DNA from: Wenjunlia tyrosinilytica
GTDB lineage: Bacteria; Actinomycetota; Actinomycetes; Streptomycetales; Streptomycetaceae
Direction: 5' to 3'
DNA length: 61,140 nucleotides
NCBI RefSeq assembly: GCF_014646055.1
Contig: NZ_BMMS01000027.1
Span: forward strand, 1 to 61,140
This document shows, piece by piece, positions 52,421 through 60,806 of this stretch. Within the stretch, counting starts at the first letter, position 1; every line of letters begins with the position of its first letter. A program made the translations under genes and the position numbers. The notes under the pieces were generated by a model, which saw nothing but the letters and a program-made list of their open reading frames with translations, was not told the origin of the DNA and made no database searches.

Positions 52421-53731
52421 TCAGGCGAGGAGGACGGGGAGGGTCCTGGTGCTGTTGCTGATCATCGTCGGCAGCGGGGCCATGCTGCCGGGGTTCCCGG
52501 GGTTCCCGGGGTTCCCGGGATGTCCGGGCTGGTCGGGCTGGTCTGGATGTCCCGGCCGGTCTGGCCGGTCTGGCCGGTCGGGCTGGTCGGCGAGCGTGAG
52601 GCCGGGGAAGCGATCGAAGAGAGCGGCCAGGGCGATGTGCGCCTGCATCCGGGCCAGGGCGGCGCCGAGGCAGAAGTGCGGGCCATGGCCGAAGGCGAGA
52701 TGGCGGGTCGGTCCCCTGGTGATGTCGAACCGGTCGGCGTCCTCGCCGTGGAAGGCGCTGTCGCGCCCGGTCGAAGCGTACGACGCCAGGATGGCCGCGC
52801 CCTTGGGGATCACCGTGCCGTCGACGTCGATGTCCTCGAGGGCATAGCGCATCGGGAACTGGTTGACGGGAGAGTCCCAGCGCAGGGTCTCCTCGACCAC
52901 CGCCTCCCACGACCGGGAGCCGTAGCGCACGAGGGCGAGTTGCTCCGGGTGGGTGAGCAGGGCGCGGGTGGCATTGGTGATCAGATTGAGAGTGGTGCCG
53001 TGCCCCGCCACGATCAGCAGGACCAGGGTCCCGGCGAGTTCGGTCTCGTTCAGCCGGTCACCCTCGTCATGGGTGGCGATCAGGGCACTGGTCACATCGT
53101 CGGCGGGGGAGCGGCGCTTGGCGGCGACCAGGCTGTCCAGATATCCGTACATCGCCCGCTGCGTGGCCAGGACGTCCGCCGGCCCGGTGCTCGTACTGAC
53201 GATGCTCACCGACAACTCGTGCAGCATGTCCCGGTCCTCCTCGGGCACGCCGAGGAGTTCGCTGATCACACTCATGGGCAGGGGGTAGGCGAAACGCTCG
53301 CGCAGATCGACGGGACCGGGGGCCTCGGCGGCGAGCGCGTCGAGGAGTTCATGGGTGATCTGCTCGACGCGTGGGCGAAGGGCCTCCGTGCGGCGCGGGG
53401 TGAACGCCTCGCTGACCAGGGCTCGCAGGCGGCGGTGCGACTGACCGTCCGCGGTCATCATGCTCTTCCCGGACACAATGCCGATCATCGGCCACGTCTC
53501 CGGCACCTCACCGTTGGCCAAAGCGCTCCAGTGCTCGGCGCCCTTGGCGACCCGGGGGTCGGACAGGAGTCGGTGCAGCGCCTCGTGGCGGGGAACGGCC
53601 CATGCCGTCACCCCGTCGGGCAACTCCACCTCGACAGCGGCGGCGATGTCGCGCAACTGGGCGTTCTCCGCGTGCCGGTCGCCTCCTTCGGGGTCAAGTC
53701 GGAAGGGGGCACGGGCAGTTGTGGCATCCAT
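52421..53731 (-). CDS. cytochrome P450 with a collagen-like tripeptide-repeat insertion
   Basis: This 436-residue bacterial class I P450 has I-helix AGHGTT, EXXR in EETLRWDSP, and heme-Cys loop FGHGPHFCLGAALARMQ. After the L-helix (FPGLTLAD) there is an insertion of about 35 residues made of [D/G]xP units (DQP, DRP, GHP, GNP), before the final strand LPTMISNSTRTLPVLL. Other P450s have only ~10 residues there. The insertion is far from the heme face and should be tolerated. ATG 53731 is chosen where homology starts (MDATTARAPFRLDP); the frame opens 40 codons earlier. No ferredoxin gene is adjacent. Confidence 0.9.
   Translation of the reverse strand: MDATTARAPFRLDPEGGDRHAENAQLRDIAAAVEVELPDGVTAWAVPRHEALHRLLSDPRVAKGAEHWSALANGEVPETWPMIGIVSGKSMMTADGQSHRRLRALVSEAFTPRRTEALRPRVEQITHELLDALAAEAPGPVDLRERFAYPLPMSVISELLGVPEEDRDMLHELSVSIVSTSTGPADVLATQRAMYGYLDSLVAAKRRSPADDVTSALIATHDEGDRLNETELAGTLVLLIVAGHGTTLNLITNATRALLTHPEQLALVRYGSRSWEAVVEETLRWDSPVNQFPMRYALEDIDVDGTVIPKGAAILASYASTGRDSAFHGEDADRFDITRGPTRHLAFGHGPHFCLGAALARMQAHIALAALFDRFPGLTLADQPDRPDRPDRPGHPDQPDQPGHPGNPGNPGNPGSMAPLPTMISNSTRTLPVLLA
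52484..52588. repeat. 9-bp in-frame repeat within the P450 (about 11 xxP units)
   Basis: The plus strand reads GGGTTCCCG several times (TTCCCGGGG) and then GTCTGGCCG/GTCGGGCTG variants, which on the minus strand encode GNP, GHP, DQP and DRP units. The unit is 9 bp and preserves frame. Confidence 0.85.
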
Positions 53732-54063
53732 GGGGCCATGCTTCGCGGTCCCGGCACGGTTGGGAAGACACTTTTCGCACAGGTGGTTGTGGTGAGTGGC
53801 GGGGAACCGTCGTCGCTGGTAGGGGGCGGTCACGTCGTTGGGGCCGGTCACGTCGTAGGGGGTGACCGCGTTGCTGGTGGGGGACGGCCGCGTCGCTGGT
53901 GGGGGACGGCCGGGAGGTCGCGTTGCTGGTGGGGGACGGCCGCGTGGCTGGTGGCGGGTGGCGCTCCGGCTTGCGGGTCGTGGCGCTGCGGCTTACCGGC
54001 CGCTTGCTTGCGCCGGATATTGATGCTTGCGCATAAGATGCAGGTGCAAGTAAATTGTTCGGA
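53732..54063. other. divergent intergenic region between P450 and FMN reductase
   Basis: This 332-base stretch holds a tandem repeat of GCTGGTGGGGGACGGCCG (units at 53873, 53895 and 53925, then a degenerate copy at 53947) and the AT-rich control region near 54003-54055 described separately. No gene is visible. Confidence 0.65.
54026..54050. promoter_or_regulatory. inverted repeat CTTGC ... GCAAG before the FMN reductase gene
   Basis: CTTGC (54026-54030) and GCAAG (54046-54050) flank CGCATAAGATGCAGGT. The same CTTGC also occurs at 54002-54010 upstream. The block is the most AT-rich in this neighbourhood and ends 4 bases before TTG 54055. ACTTGC/GCAAGT half-sites are typical of MarR- or HxlR-type regulators of redox genes. 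Confidence 0.5.
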
Positions 54064-54672
54064 GTGACTACCGAATCCGAGACCACCCCGCGCAGCTTCC
54101 TCTTCCTTCTGGGCAGCGCCCGCAAGGACGGCAACACCGAGCTTCTCGCCCGGCAGGCCGCCTCCCGCCTGCCAGGCGACGTCGAACAGCGCTGGCTGCA
54201 CCTGGCGGATCTGCGGCTGAACCCGTTCCCCGACCTGCGACACGTCGGCGACGGCGTGGCCTACCCGCAGCCGACCGGCAATGAGCGGACCCTCCTGGAC
54301 GCCACCCTCGGGGCGACGGACCTCGTCATAGCCTCCCCGCTGTACTGGTACAGCGTCTCGGCCGACACCAAGCTCTACCTCGACCACTGGTCGGCTTGGA
54401 TGCGAGTGCCCGGCATCGACTTCAAGGCACGCATGCGGGGACGGACCCTGTGGGGTGTCGCCGCCCTGGCCGGACAGGACCACCAGACGGCGGATCCCCT
54501 CGCCGGGACGCTGCGCCGCTGCGCCGATTACCTCGGTATGCGCTGGGGCGGGGTGCTCATGGGTACGGGGAGCGAGCCCGGCCAGGTCCTCGGCGACGCC
54601 TCGGCGCTCGAGCGGGCCGACACGTTCTTCGACGCGTCCCGTACGCCTGTCACCAGCGCCGCAGCACGCTGA
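54064..54672 (+). CDS. NADPH-dependent FMN reductase/flavodoxin-family protein
   Basis: This 202-residue flavodoxin-fold oxidoreductase has the FMN phosphate loop LGSARKDGNTELLARQAA, then SPLYWYSVSADTKLYLDHWSAWMRV, and LAGQDHQTADPLAGTLRRCADYLGM. It reduces flavin or quinone with NAD(P)H. GTG 54064 is adjacent to GGAG with poor spacing; TTG 54055, three codons earlier, has AGGTG 9 bases upstream and may be the true start. Its 3' end overlaps the convergent small gene by 23 bp. Expression is probably controlled by the inverted repeat upstream. Confidence 0.87.
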   Translation: MTTESETTPRSFLFLLGSARKDGNTELLARQAASRLPGDVEQRWLHLADLRLNPFPDLRHVGDGVAYPQPTGNERTLLDATLGATDLVIASPLYWYSVSADTKLYLDHWSAWMRVPGIDFKARMRGRTLWGVAALAGQDHQTADPLAGTLRRCADYLGMRWGGVLMGTGSEPGQVLGDASALERADTFFDASRTPVTSAAAR

Positions 54673-54874
54673 CCACGCGGACAAGGGCGGCAGCGGTGCC
54701 GAGCCCGAGTCCCATCCGCACATCCGTCACGGCGTCCGGACCGCGCAGTCCCCAGAAGACGACCGGGCTCGCCGCGATCACGAAGATCCCCAGCCCGATG
54801 AGCCCCGCGGTGAACAGGGCGTAGCCGATCTCGATGGTGATCCGGTCGCGTTCCGTCTGCGTGCGTGTCGGCAT
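54650..54874 (-). CDS. DUF6332-like two-helix membrane protein
   Basis: This is a 74-residue protein with the pattern RTQTERDRITIEIGYALFTAGLIGLGIFVIAASPVVFW and a second segment MGLGLGTAAALVRVVSVLRRW. From memory this matches the Streptomyces DUF6332 family, small membrane proteins of unknown role. ATG 54874 (MPTRTQTE) is chosen; the open frame continues upstream only through the repeat array. Confidence 0.65.
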   Translation of the reverse strand: MPTRTQTERDRITIEIGYALFTAGLIGLGIFVIAASPVVFWGLRGPDAVTDVRMGLGLGTAAALVRVVSVLRRW

Positions 54875-54904
54875 GGTCCCTCGAGTCTGCCCCGAGTCCT
54901 GGTC

Positions 54905-55012
54905 GACACGGAAGGGGCCGACATGGAAGGGGCCGACATGGAAGAGCCGACATGGAAGGGGCGATACCGAAAGGGCCGATGCGCGAAGGGCCGACATGGG
55001 AAGGGGCCGACT
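54905..55012. repeat. 15-bp tandem repeat (ATGGAAGGGGCCGAC)
   Basis: About six copies with growing divergence rightward (GAAGGGGCCGACATG, GAAGAGCCGACATG, GAAGGGGCGATACCG, AAAGGGCCGATGCGC, GAAGGGCCGACATGG) fill the gap between the DUF6332-like gene and the SseB gene end. The copies create several spurious small frames. Confidence 0.85.
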
Positions 55013-55137
55013 GCCCGGACCGCTGACCGTCCGGTCCGCGGAAGGAGCGGATCGGCGGATCAGTCGGCCCTTCGGACAGTCGGCCCTTGGACAGTGGGCC
55101 CGCGGGGTGGTCGCCGCGCGGGGCGGGTGCCTGGGAG

Positions 55138-55620
55138 TCAGCCGCCACCGAGGTTTGGAAGCGTCTTGACGCCTCGTGCCGTCAGCGTCACGGCCTCGGG
55201 CGCACCCGCGTCGATGGTCAGCGACAGGTCGTCGGACGGCCAGTTGTTGGCCAGCGTCGACAGGGGTACCAGGTGGTAGCGGTGGATCTGTGGCAGTGCC
55301 TGGGCCATCCGCACCTCGGAGGTGAAGACGGGCACGAGTCGGGCGCCGTCCTCCTGCTCGAACACCGGAAGGCTCATCGTGCCCTCCTGTTCGTCGGCGT
55401 CCTCCGGGGCGGTCGGGTCGGGCAGCAGGACCTCGCTTCCGGCCAGTGCGGTCAGTGCGGCCTGGTCCGAGCCGTTCTCGGCAAGGGCACGCAGCGCCTG
55501 CTGGGCGACCGGGGTGTCGCCGTCGGTCCCGGAAGCGGCAGCGGACGCGCCGGGAACCACGGAGTCGGCGGAGTCCGGGGGGCCTGCCGGGTCGGAGGGG
55601 TCGCGGGGAAAGTCGGTCAT
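55138..55620 (-). CDS. SseB family protein
   Basis: This 160-residue protein has the SseB N-terminal domain typical of Streptomyces: ARLVPVFTSEVRMAQALPQIHRYHLVPLSTLANNWPSDDLSLTIDAGAPEAVTLTARG. The first ~60 residues are acidic and disordered. SseB relatives affect serine sensitivity in E. coli or act in ESX-type secretion contexts; the role here is unknown. ATG 55620 is chosen; the longer frame to 56127 is repeat DNA. Confidence 0.88.
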   Translation of the reverse strand: MTDFPRDPSDPAGPPDSADSVVPGASAAASGTDGDTPVAQQALRALAENGSDQAALTALAGSEVLLPDPTAPEDADEQEGTMSLPVFEQEDGARLVPVFTSEVRMAQALPQIHRYHLVPLSTLANNWPSDDLSLTIDAGAPEAVTLTARGVKTLPNLGGG

Positions 55621-56023
55621 GGCGCAGTCCAATCTCGGTGGTCTCATCGACGGCCTCACTGGTCGGCCGGTCCGCGGCCGGTGTCGTGAGCCGGTGGGTA
55701 TTCGGTCGTTACACCTCGGGGAGCGCGAGTCCCACTGCCCCGAGGCGTGATCGGCTACCCGGCATCCGCGCCTCCATGCATCCTCACGCACGCCAATGAT
55801 CGGATCAGCCGAATGCGGCGATCCGCTGATCGGGCGAGCGCTGATCGGCCGAGCGCTGAACGGTTGAGCGCTGATCGGCCGAACGCTGATCGGCCGAACG
55901 CTGATCGGTCGAGCGGAATGCGGCGTAGGCCGCGGGAGGCTTCGTTGGCCGTGGGAGCTGCGCCGACTGCCGGAGCCTTCGTTGTCACCTGCGTCACCTG
56001 CGGCGGACTCCGCGGACGGCTCC
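55621..56023. repeat. 403-base gap with a precise 15-bp array (GCTGATCGGCCGAAC)
   Basis: Six units begin exactly every 15 bases at 55825, 55840, 55855, 55870, 55885 and 55900 with a few substitutions. The rest of the gap includes an unremarkable GC-rich stretch upstream of SseB (55621-55800). The minus-strand open frame over the array lacks any ribosome site and is not annotated. Confidence 0.85.
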
Positions 56024-56920
56024 CTACCCTTCGTCGAACGAACCATGCCGACCGGCGCCCGCGTTGAACCGCGCCACACCACCCGTGGTGTCGGTCCGCA
56101 GGGACTCCAGCCCATGGGCGAACTCATTGGCGAGGGCTTCCTCCTCGCTCAGCCCCCACTGCTCCAGCAGGGACAGCCGGTCCTGCCGCAGACACGTCCG
56201 GGGGAACGCCGCCAGGCCCTCGGCGAGCTCCACGGCCGCCTCCAGGGCGTGCCCCCGCGGGACCAGACGGTTGGCCAAGCCGATCGCGTGGGCCTCCCGC
56301 GCCTGGACCGGGCGGCCGGTGAGCACCATGTCCATGGCGCGGCTCTGGCCGATCAGACGCGGCAGGCGGACCGTTCCGCCGTCGATGAGCGGCACTCCCC
56401 AGCGGCGGCAGTACACACCGAAGACCGCCGTCTCGTCCGCCACGCGCAGATCGCACCACAGGGCCAGTTCCAGACCGCCCGCCACGGCCGGACCGCTGAC
56501 CGCCGCGACGACGGGCTTGCTCAGCCGCATGCGCGTCGGGCCCATCGGGCCGTCGCCGTCCGTCTCGACCCGGTTCCCCGAGGCAGTGCCGATGGCCTTG
56601 AGATCCGCTCCCGAACAGAAGACACCGCCCGCGCCGTGCAGCACGGCGACGGCCGCCTCGGGATCCGCGTCGAACGCGCGGAACGCCTCGGCGAGCGCCC
56701 GTGCCGTGGGACCGTCGACGGCGTTGCGCACCTGGGGCCGGTACAGCTCGATCGTCGTCACCGAGCCGGAACGGCTCACGCGGACGGGCTCCGGGTTTGT
56801 CTCCCGGTGCGTCTCCGCGTTCGTCTCCGGGGTTGGCTGCGCGCTCGTCTCCGCGCTCGTCTCCGCGTCAGTTGGTCGGTCGGTCACGGGAGGCAGCGTA
56901 GGCGGTTCGCTTTTCGTCAC
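56024..56920 (-). CDS. enoyl-CoA hydratase/isomerase family protein
   Basis: This 298-residue crotonase has the CoA-binding and oxyanion features: VTTIELYRPQVRNAVDG, VFCSGADLKAIG, VVAAVSGPAVAGGLELALWCDLRVADETAVFG, RRWGVPLIDGGTVRLPRLIGQSRAMDMVLTG. The position of the second catalytic Glu is occupied in LIDGG by Asp/Gly, so hydratase activity is uncertain. The N-terminal ~45 residues are an Ala-Glu-Thr repeat tail (ETSAETSA, PETNAET). ATG 56920 lies 30 bases after the DUF1206 stop, suggesting co-transcription with it. Confidence 0.88.
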   Translation of the reverse strand: MTKSEPPTLPPVTDRPTDAETSAETSAQPTPETNAETHRETNPEPVRVSRSGSVTTIELYRPQVRNAVDGPTARALAEAFRAFDADPEAAVAVLHGAGGVFCSGADLKAIGTASGNRVETDGDGPMGPTRMRLSKPVVAAVSGPAVAGGLELALWCDLRVADETAVFGVYCRRWGVPLIDGGTVRLPRLIGQSRAMDMVLTGRPVQAREAHAIGLANRLVPRGHALEAAVELAEGLAAFPRTCLRQDRLSLLEQWGLSEEEALANEFAHGLESLRTDTTGGVARFNAGAGRHGSFDEG

Positions 56921-56950
56921 GCCTCGCGCCGCCTCACGCCTCGCGCCGCC

Positions 56951-57793
56951 TCATACCCTCCGCCACCGGGCCATCGCGAAAGAGAAGAGGCCGAACAGCG
57001 CCAGCCCCACCGCGACCGCCACCAGCAGCCACGGCCCCGCCGCCGTCCGCGAGAACGTACGCAGCGTGTCGTCGATCCCCTTCGCTTTGTCGGGGTCGTA
57101 GCGCACCGCGGCCGCCACCGCGAAGCCACCCGCCACCGCGAACACCGCGCCGCGGGCCACTCCACCGCCCACTCCCAGCACATCCACGGCCTTCCTGATG
57201 CGCGGGGACATCTCCGAGAGCTTCAGATGCTTGTGGTACTTGCGCTGGATGGCCCGGAACGCGATCCACACACCTGCGCAGGCGATGACGATGCCACCGA
57301 TCCCGACCAGCCACCGGCCGGCGGGCAGATCCATGACGCGCGACGTCACGTCCTGCGACTGCTTGTCGCTGGAACCGCTGCCCTTCTCACCCGCCGCGAA
57401 GGACAGCACCGAATAGGCGACCACGGTGTAGAAGACGAAGCGTCCGGCCGACGCCAGCCGCTTGGAGGTCTTGCGCCCGTCCGGACCGGCGGCCCCGAAG
57501 ACCGCCTCGGACAGCCGCCACAGCGCCATCCCGGCAAGCCCGACGCCGACCGCCCAGACCAGCGCCGAGCCGAACGGCTGCTTGGCCAGCGCGTGGAGCG
57601 CTCCACCGCGGTCGGCCTGTTCCCCGTTGTCGCCGAAGGCGATCCTCAGGGCCAGGACACCGACGAGCAGGTAGATCACACCGCGTGCGGCCAGCCCCCA
57701 ACGAGCGGCCACCTCAAGGCCTCGGCTGCCCGCCTTCCCCCGGCCCGTCCGGCGAGCCGAATGCATTCCCCGTGCGATCGACGATGCGTTCAC
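56951..57793 (-). CDS. DUF1206 domain membrane protein
   Basis: This 280-residue protein has three repeats of a two-helix DUF1206 unit: AARWGLAARGVIYLLVGVLALRIAFG, GSALVWAVGVGLAGMALWRLSEAVFG, GRWLVGIGGIVIACAGVWIAFRAIQRKYHKHLKLSEM, GVARGAVFAVAGGFAVAAAVRYDPDKAKGIDDTLRTF. The family is widespread in actinobacteria and uncharacterised. GTG 57793 has GGGAGG 6 bases upstream. It could be an operon with the following crotonase. Confidence 0.93.
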   Translation of the reverse strand: MNASSIARGMHSARRTGRGKAGSRGLEVAARWGLAARGVIYLLVGVLALRIAFGDNGEQADRGGALHALAKQPFGSALVWAVGVGLAGMALWRLSEAVFGAAGPDGRKTSKRLASAGRFVFYTVVAYSVLSFAAGEKGSGSSDKQSQDVTSRVMDLPAGRWLVGIGGIVIACAGVWIAFRAIQRKYHKHLKLSEMSPRIRKAVDVLGVGGGVARGAVFAVAGGFAVAAAVRYDPDKAKGIDDTLRTFSRTAAGPWLLVAVAVGLALFGLFSFAMARWRRV

Positions 57794-57857
57794 CGTTGCC
57801 TCCCCTTGCGTCAGGCTGCGCTTGCCCCGGGAAGGGAGAGGGAAACGGGGCGCGCGA

Positions 57858-59411
57858 TCAGCTGTCGCGCGCGACCTCCTTCACCGCCTTGCGTGCCGCC
57901 ACCAGCACGGGGTCCCACACGGGGGAGAACGGCGGGGCGTAACCGAGGTCGAGAGCGGTCATCTGCTCCACCGTCATCCGGTTGGTCAGCGCCACCGCTC
58001 CCACGTCCACGCGCTTGCCCGCCCCCTCCTTGCCGACGATCTGCATACCCAGCAGCCGCCCCGTGCGCCGCTCCGCCAAGATCTTGACCGTCATCTTCTC
58101 GGAATCCGGGTAGTAGCCGGCCCTGCTGGTCGAATCGATCACCGCCGTCACGAACTGCAACCCGAGCGCCAGGGCGTCCTCCTCCAACAGCCCCGTCCGC
58201 GCGATCTCGAGGTCGCAGACCTTGCTCACGGCCGTGCCCACTACACCGGGGAACATCGCGTAGCCGCCGCCGATGTTCGTCCCGATGACCTGGCCGTGCT
58301 TGTTGGCGTGCGTGCCGAGCGGGATGTGCTGGGTGCGGCCCGAGACGAGGTTCAGCACCTCGACGCAGTCGCCGCCCGCCCAGATCCCCTCCAGGCCCCG
58401 CACCCGCATGGCCAGATCGGTGAGAAGGCCGCCGGACTCGCCCAGCGGCAGCCCCGCCTCCCGCGCGAGAGCGGTGTTCGGCCGCACCCCGAGGCCGAGG
58501 ACGACGACATCGGCCGCGAACTCCTGCCCGTCGTCGGTGACCACCGCCCGCGCCCGGCCGCCGTCGTCGGTGCGGATCTCGCTCACCGTCGCCCCGGTCA
58601 CCACGTCGATGCCCATGGCCTCGATGGCCTTGTGCACGAGCGAGCCCATGTCCGGGTCGAGAGTCGACATCGGCTGCTCGCGGCGCTCCAGCAGGGTGAC
58701 CCGCAAGCCTCGGCGGATCAGCGCTTCGGCCATCTCGACACCGATGTAGCCCGCTCCGACCACGACCGCTTCATGGGCCTGTTCATGGGCTTCGCCGTCC
58801 GCCTCCTCCAGCGTGCGCAGGAGTGCTTCGCCGTCGTCGAGGGTCTGCACACCGTGGACGTTGGGCGCGTCGATCCCGGGCAGGTGGGGCCGCAGCGGCT
58901 CGGCGCCCGTGGCGATGACGAGGTGGTCGAACTCCGTCCATGACTCGGCCCCGTCGCCGGATCCGAAATCCCGTGAGTCCCAGTCCGGTGAGTCCGAGTC
59001 CGGTGAGTTCGAGTCCGGTGAGTCCGAGTCCGGTGAGTCCGAGTCACGTGAGTCCGAGTCACGTGAGTCCGAGTCACGTGAGTCACGTGAGTCACGTGAG
59101 CCGGGGTGCTGTGGCCCGAGGTCGCGGGAGCGTACACGCCGACGTTCCAGGTCGATGCGGGTGACCTCGGTCCGCATCCGCAGATCGATGTCGCGCTTGC
59201 GGTGCTCCTCGGGGCTGCGCGCCACCAGCCGTTCCGGCCCGTCCACCACATTGCCCACCCAGTACGGGATCCCGCAGGCGGAGTACGAGGTGTAGTTGCC
59301 TCGTTCGAACGCGATGATCTCCAGGGCCGCCCGGTCCTTGTACCGACGGGCCTGGGAGGCCGCCGACATGCCCGTGGCGTCGCCCCCGACGACGACCAGT
59401 CGCTCCGCCAT
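57858..59411 (-). CDS. CoA-disulfide-reductase-like FAD/NAD(P) oxidoreductase with an Asp/Ser repeat insertion
   Basis: This 517-residue flavoprotein has the FAD dinucleotide fold at the N-terminus (VVVGGDATGMSAASQARR) and the redox Cys in YSACGIPYW (Cys46), typical of CoA-disulfide reductase/NADH oxidase. The NAD fold is AVVVGAGYIGVEMAEALIRRG, the FAD site GIWAGGDCVEV, and the dimerisation domain lies at the C-terminus. Residues ~105-149 are an insertion of DS, RDS and PDS units that separates RRVRSRDLG from FDHLVIATGAEP, inside the FAD domain where other members have a short loop. The start ATG 59411 is adjacent to the FAD fold. It reduces CoA disulfide or a polysulfide. Confidence 0.88.
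   Translation of the reverse strand: MAERLVVVGGDATGMSAASQARRYKDRAALEIIAFERGNYTSYSACGIPYWVGNVVDGPERLVARSPEEHRKRDIDLRMRTEVTRIDLERRRVRSRDLGPQHPGSRDSRDSRDSDSRDSDSRDSDSPDSDSPDSNSPDSDSPDWDSRDFGSGDGAESWTEFDHLVIATGAEPLRPHLPGIDAPNVHGVQTLDDGEALLRTLEEADGEAHEQAHEAVVVGAGYIGVEMAEALIRRGLRVTLLERREQPMSTLDPDMGSLVHKAIEAMGIDVVTGATVSEIRTDDGGRARAVVTDDGQEFAADVVVLGLGVRPNTALAREAGLPLGESGGLLTDLAMRVRGLEGIWAGGDCVEVLNLVSGRTQHIPLGTHANKHGQVIGTNIGGGYAMFPGVVGTAVSKVCDLEIARTGLLEEDALALGLQFVTAVIDSTSRAGYYPDSEKMTVKILAERRTGRLLGMQIVGKEGAGKRVDVGAVALTNRMTVEQMTALDLGYAPPFSPVWDPVLVAARKAVKEVARDS
58973..59100. repeat. 15-bp in-frame array (TCCGAGTCCGGTGAG) inside the flavoprotein gene
   Basis: GAGTCCGGTGAGTCC variants, changing rightward to GAGTCACGTGAGTCC and then to GTGAGTCAC, repeat about eight times. 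On the minus strand they encode DSPDS, DSRDS and RDS units. The frame is unbroken throughout. Confidence 0.9.
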
Positions 59412-59501
59412 GGTCCGCTCACTCCCTCTGGATGAAGCTCCGCACAGCCGGGATCATGTATCGATGTATCGCGAGTTCAAGCATGCCCCCTGGCGGGATT
59501 T

Positions 59502-60518
59502 TCAGCGGCTCGCCGTCGTGTCGGCCGCCGCGACGGCGTCGGGGCGAACGCCTGTCGCGACGAGGGCGGCCACGGGGAGTTCCACCGTCGCTCCGTCCCG
59601 GTCGTCGCCCACGCCGTTGTCACCCACGCCGTTGTCACCCACGCCCATGTCACCCACGCCGTTGTCACCCACGGCGTACTCGCTCACGCCGTCGTCGCTC
59701 ACGGCGTACTGGGCGACGAGGCGGTCGTAGGCGGCGCGGATGCGTCGAACGGTCGCCGGGTCCTGCCCCCGCACCAGGGCGGAGGTCAGCACGGTCCCGG
59801 CGAGGATGTCGTGCCACCACTGGTCCGGCGCCACCCGGTGGGTCCAGGACACCGGCTCCACCGCGACGTCCTCCAGCCCCGCGTCGCGCAGCAACCGGGC
59901 GAAGCCCTCCGCCCCGGCATGGGCCTGGAACGGAGATCCGGCGGGCAGTTCCACGGGCGTGGCGGCCCCGGCCTCGGCGGCAGCGTCGAAGAAGACACTC
60001 TGCGCCCGGTTGAGCTCGGCCGAATCCCAGCAGGACAGCACGACCCGCCCACCCGGACGGGTCACCCGGACGAGTTCGGCAACGGCGGCCGGGGGCTCCG
60101 GGACATGGTTGATCACGAACGCGCCGACGACCGCGTCGAACTCCCCGTCCACGAACGGCAGATCGGGGAGGGCGGCAAGGCGGACCTCCGCGTGGGGCAG
60201 GGCGTTCACGGCGACTTCGACCATGCCGGGGACGGCGTCCGTGGCCACCACCTCGGCCCCTCGGGCGAGCGCGGCGGCGGACAGGCGTCCGGACCCGCAG
60301 CCGACCTCGAGTGTCCGCGTGCCCGCGACGACCCCGGCGCGGTCCAGGAGGACCGGGTGGACTCCGGCCGTGAGCCGGGCGAAACCGCTGTCGTAGGTGG
60401 CACTGCGGGCGGCCCAGCCTTCACGGTCGAAGCGCTCGAACTTCTCGAGCCGGGTGCGGTTCCAGGTGGGTTCGGTGGTCCCGGCGGTGGTCGCGGTGGC
60501 GGTTTCTGCGGTGGTCAT
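59502..60518 (-). CDS. class I SAM-dependent methyltransferase with a Gly/Asp repeat segment
   Basis: This 338-residue methyltransferase has motif I LEVGCGSGRLSAAAL, the acidic loop VVATDAVPGMVEVA, motif FDAVVGAFVINHVPEPPAAVAELVRVTRPGGRVVLSCWD and a typical C-terminal lid part. About residues 272-308 form a GVGDNGVGD repeat before the final strand ATVELPVAALVATG. The substrate is not evident. ATG 60518 has AAGGGCC 7 bases upstream. The region between it and the right-edge gene has an AT-rich spot at 60602-60623. Confidence 0.88.
   Translation of the reverse strand: MTTAETATATTAGTTEPTWNRTRLEKFERFDREGWAARSATYDSGFARLTAGVHPVLLDRAGVVAGTRTLEVGCGSGRLSAAALARGAEVVATDAVPGMVEVAVNALPHAEVRLAALPDLPFVDGEFDAVVGAFVINHVPEPPAAVAELVRVTRPGGRVVLSCWDSAELNRAQSVFFDAAAEAGAATPVELPAGSPFQAHAGAEGFARLLRDAGLEDVAVEPVSWTHRVAPDQWWHDILAGTVLTSALVRGQDPATVRRIRAAYDRLVAQYAVSDDGVSEYAVGDNGVGDMGVGDNGVGDNGVGDDRDGATVELPVAALVATGVRPDAVAAADTTASR
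59608..59712. repeat. 18-bp in-frame array in the methyltransferase gene
   Basis: CACGCCGTTGTCACC recurs with 15-18 base spacing (59610-59670), followed by CACGGCGTACTCGCT and CACGCCGTCGTCGCT. On the minus strand they encode GVGDNGV, GVSEYAV and GVSDDGV units. Confidence 0.85.
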
Positions 60519-60806
60519 GGCGGCCCTTTCTGTCGGGGGCGACGGTAGCGGAGGCGATTCGCGTGGGCGCGGGTGTGGGGCGCGGGGTCCAAGCCCGGGC
60601 GTAATGGTATTCATATTCATATGGGGGGGGTGCTCCGGGCCGCGTCGATCCCACCGCCCCGAGCAGGAAGCGCACCCACCCACCCACCCACTCACCCACT
60701 CACTCCCGGACGGGAAACCGAGGCGCCGTCCAGGTCCACTGTCAGTGCCGCCTGGCAGGATCGTCAGAGCATGCCCGTGGGCGGCCTACGACGAGAGGGG
60801 CCACAG
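60519..60806. promoter_or_regulatory. divergent intergenic region with AT-rich island and (CCCA)n tract
   Basis: In a strongly GC-rich setting, 60601-60624 reads GTAATGG followed by two TATTCA copies and a run of G, an AT-rich island likely to be promoter or operator for the methyltransferase (85 bases from its ATG). A tetranucleotide tract of CCCA/CTCA repeats covers 60670-60705. No other structure is evident. Confidence 0.45.

Noticed and set aside
55621-56127. N-terminal extension of the SseB frame through the 15-bp array
   Set aside because: No ribosome site and pure repeat composition; the SseB family begins near ATG 55620.
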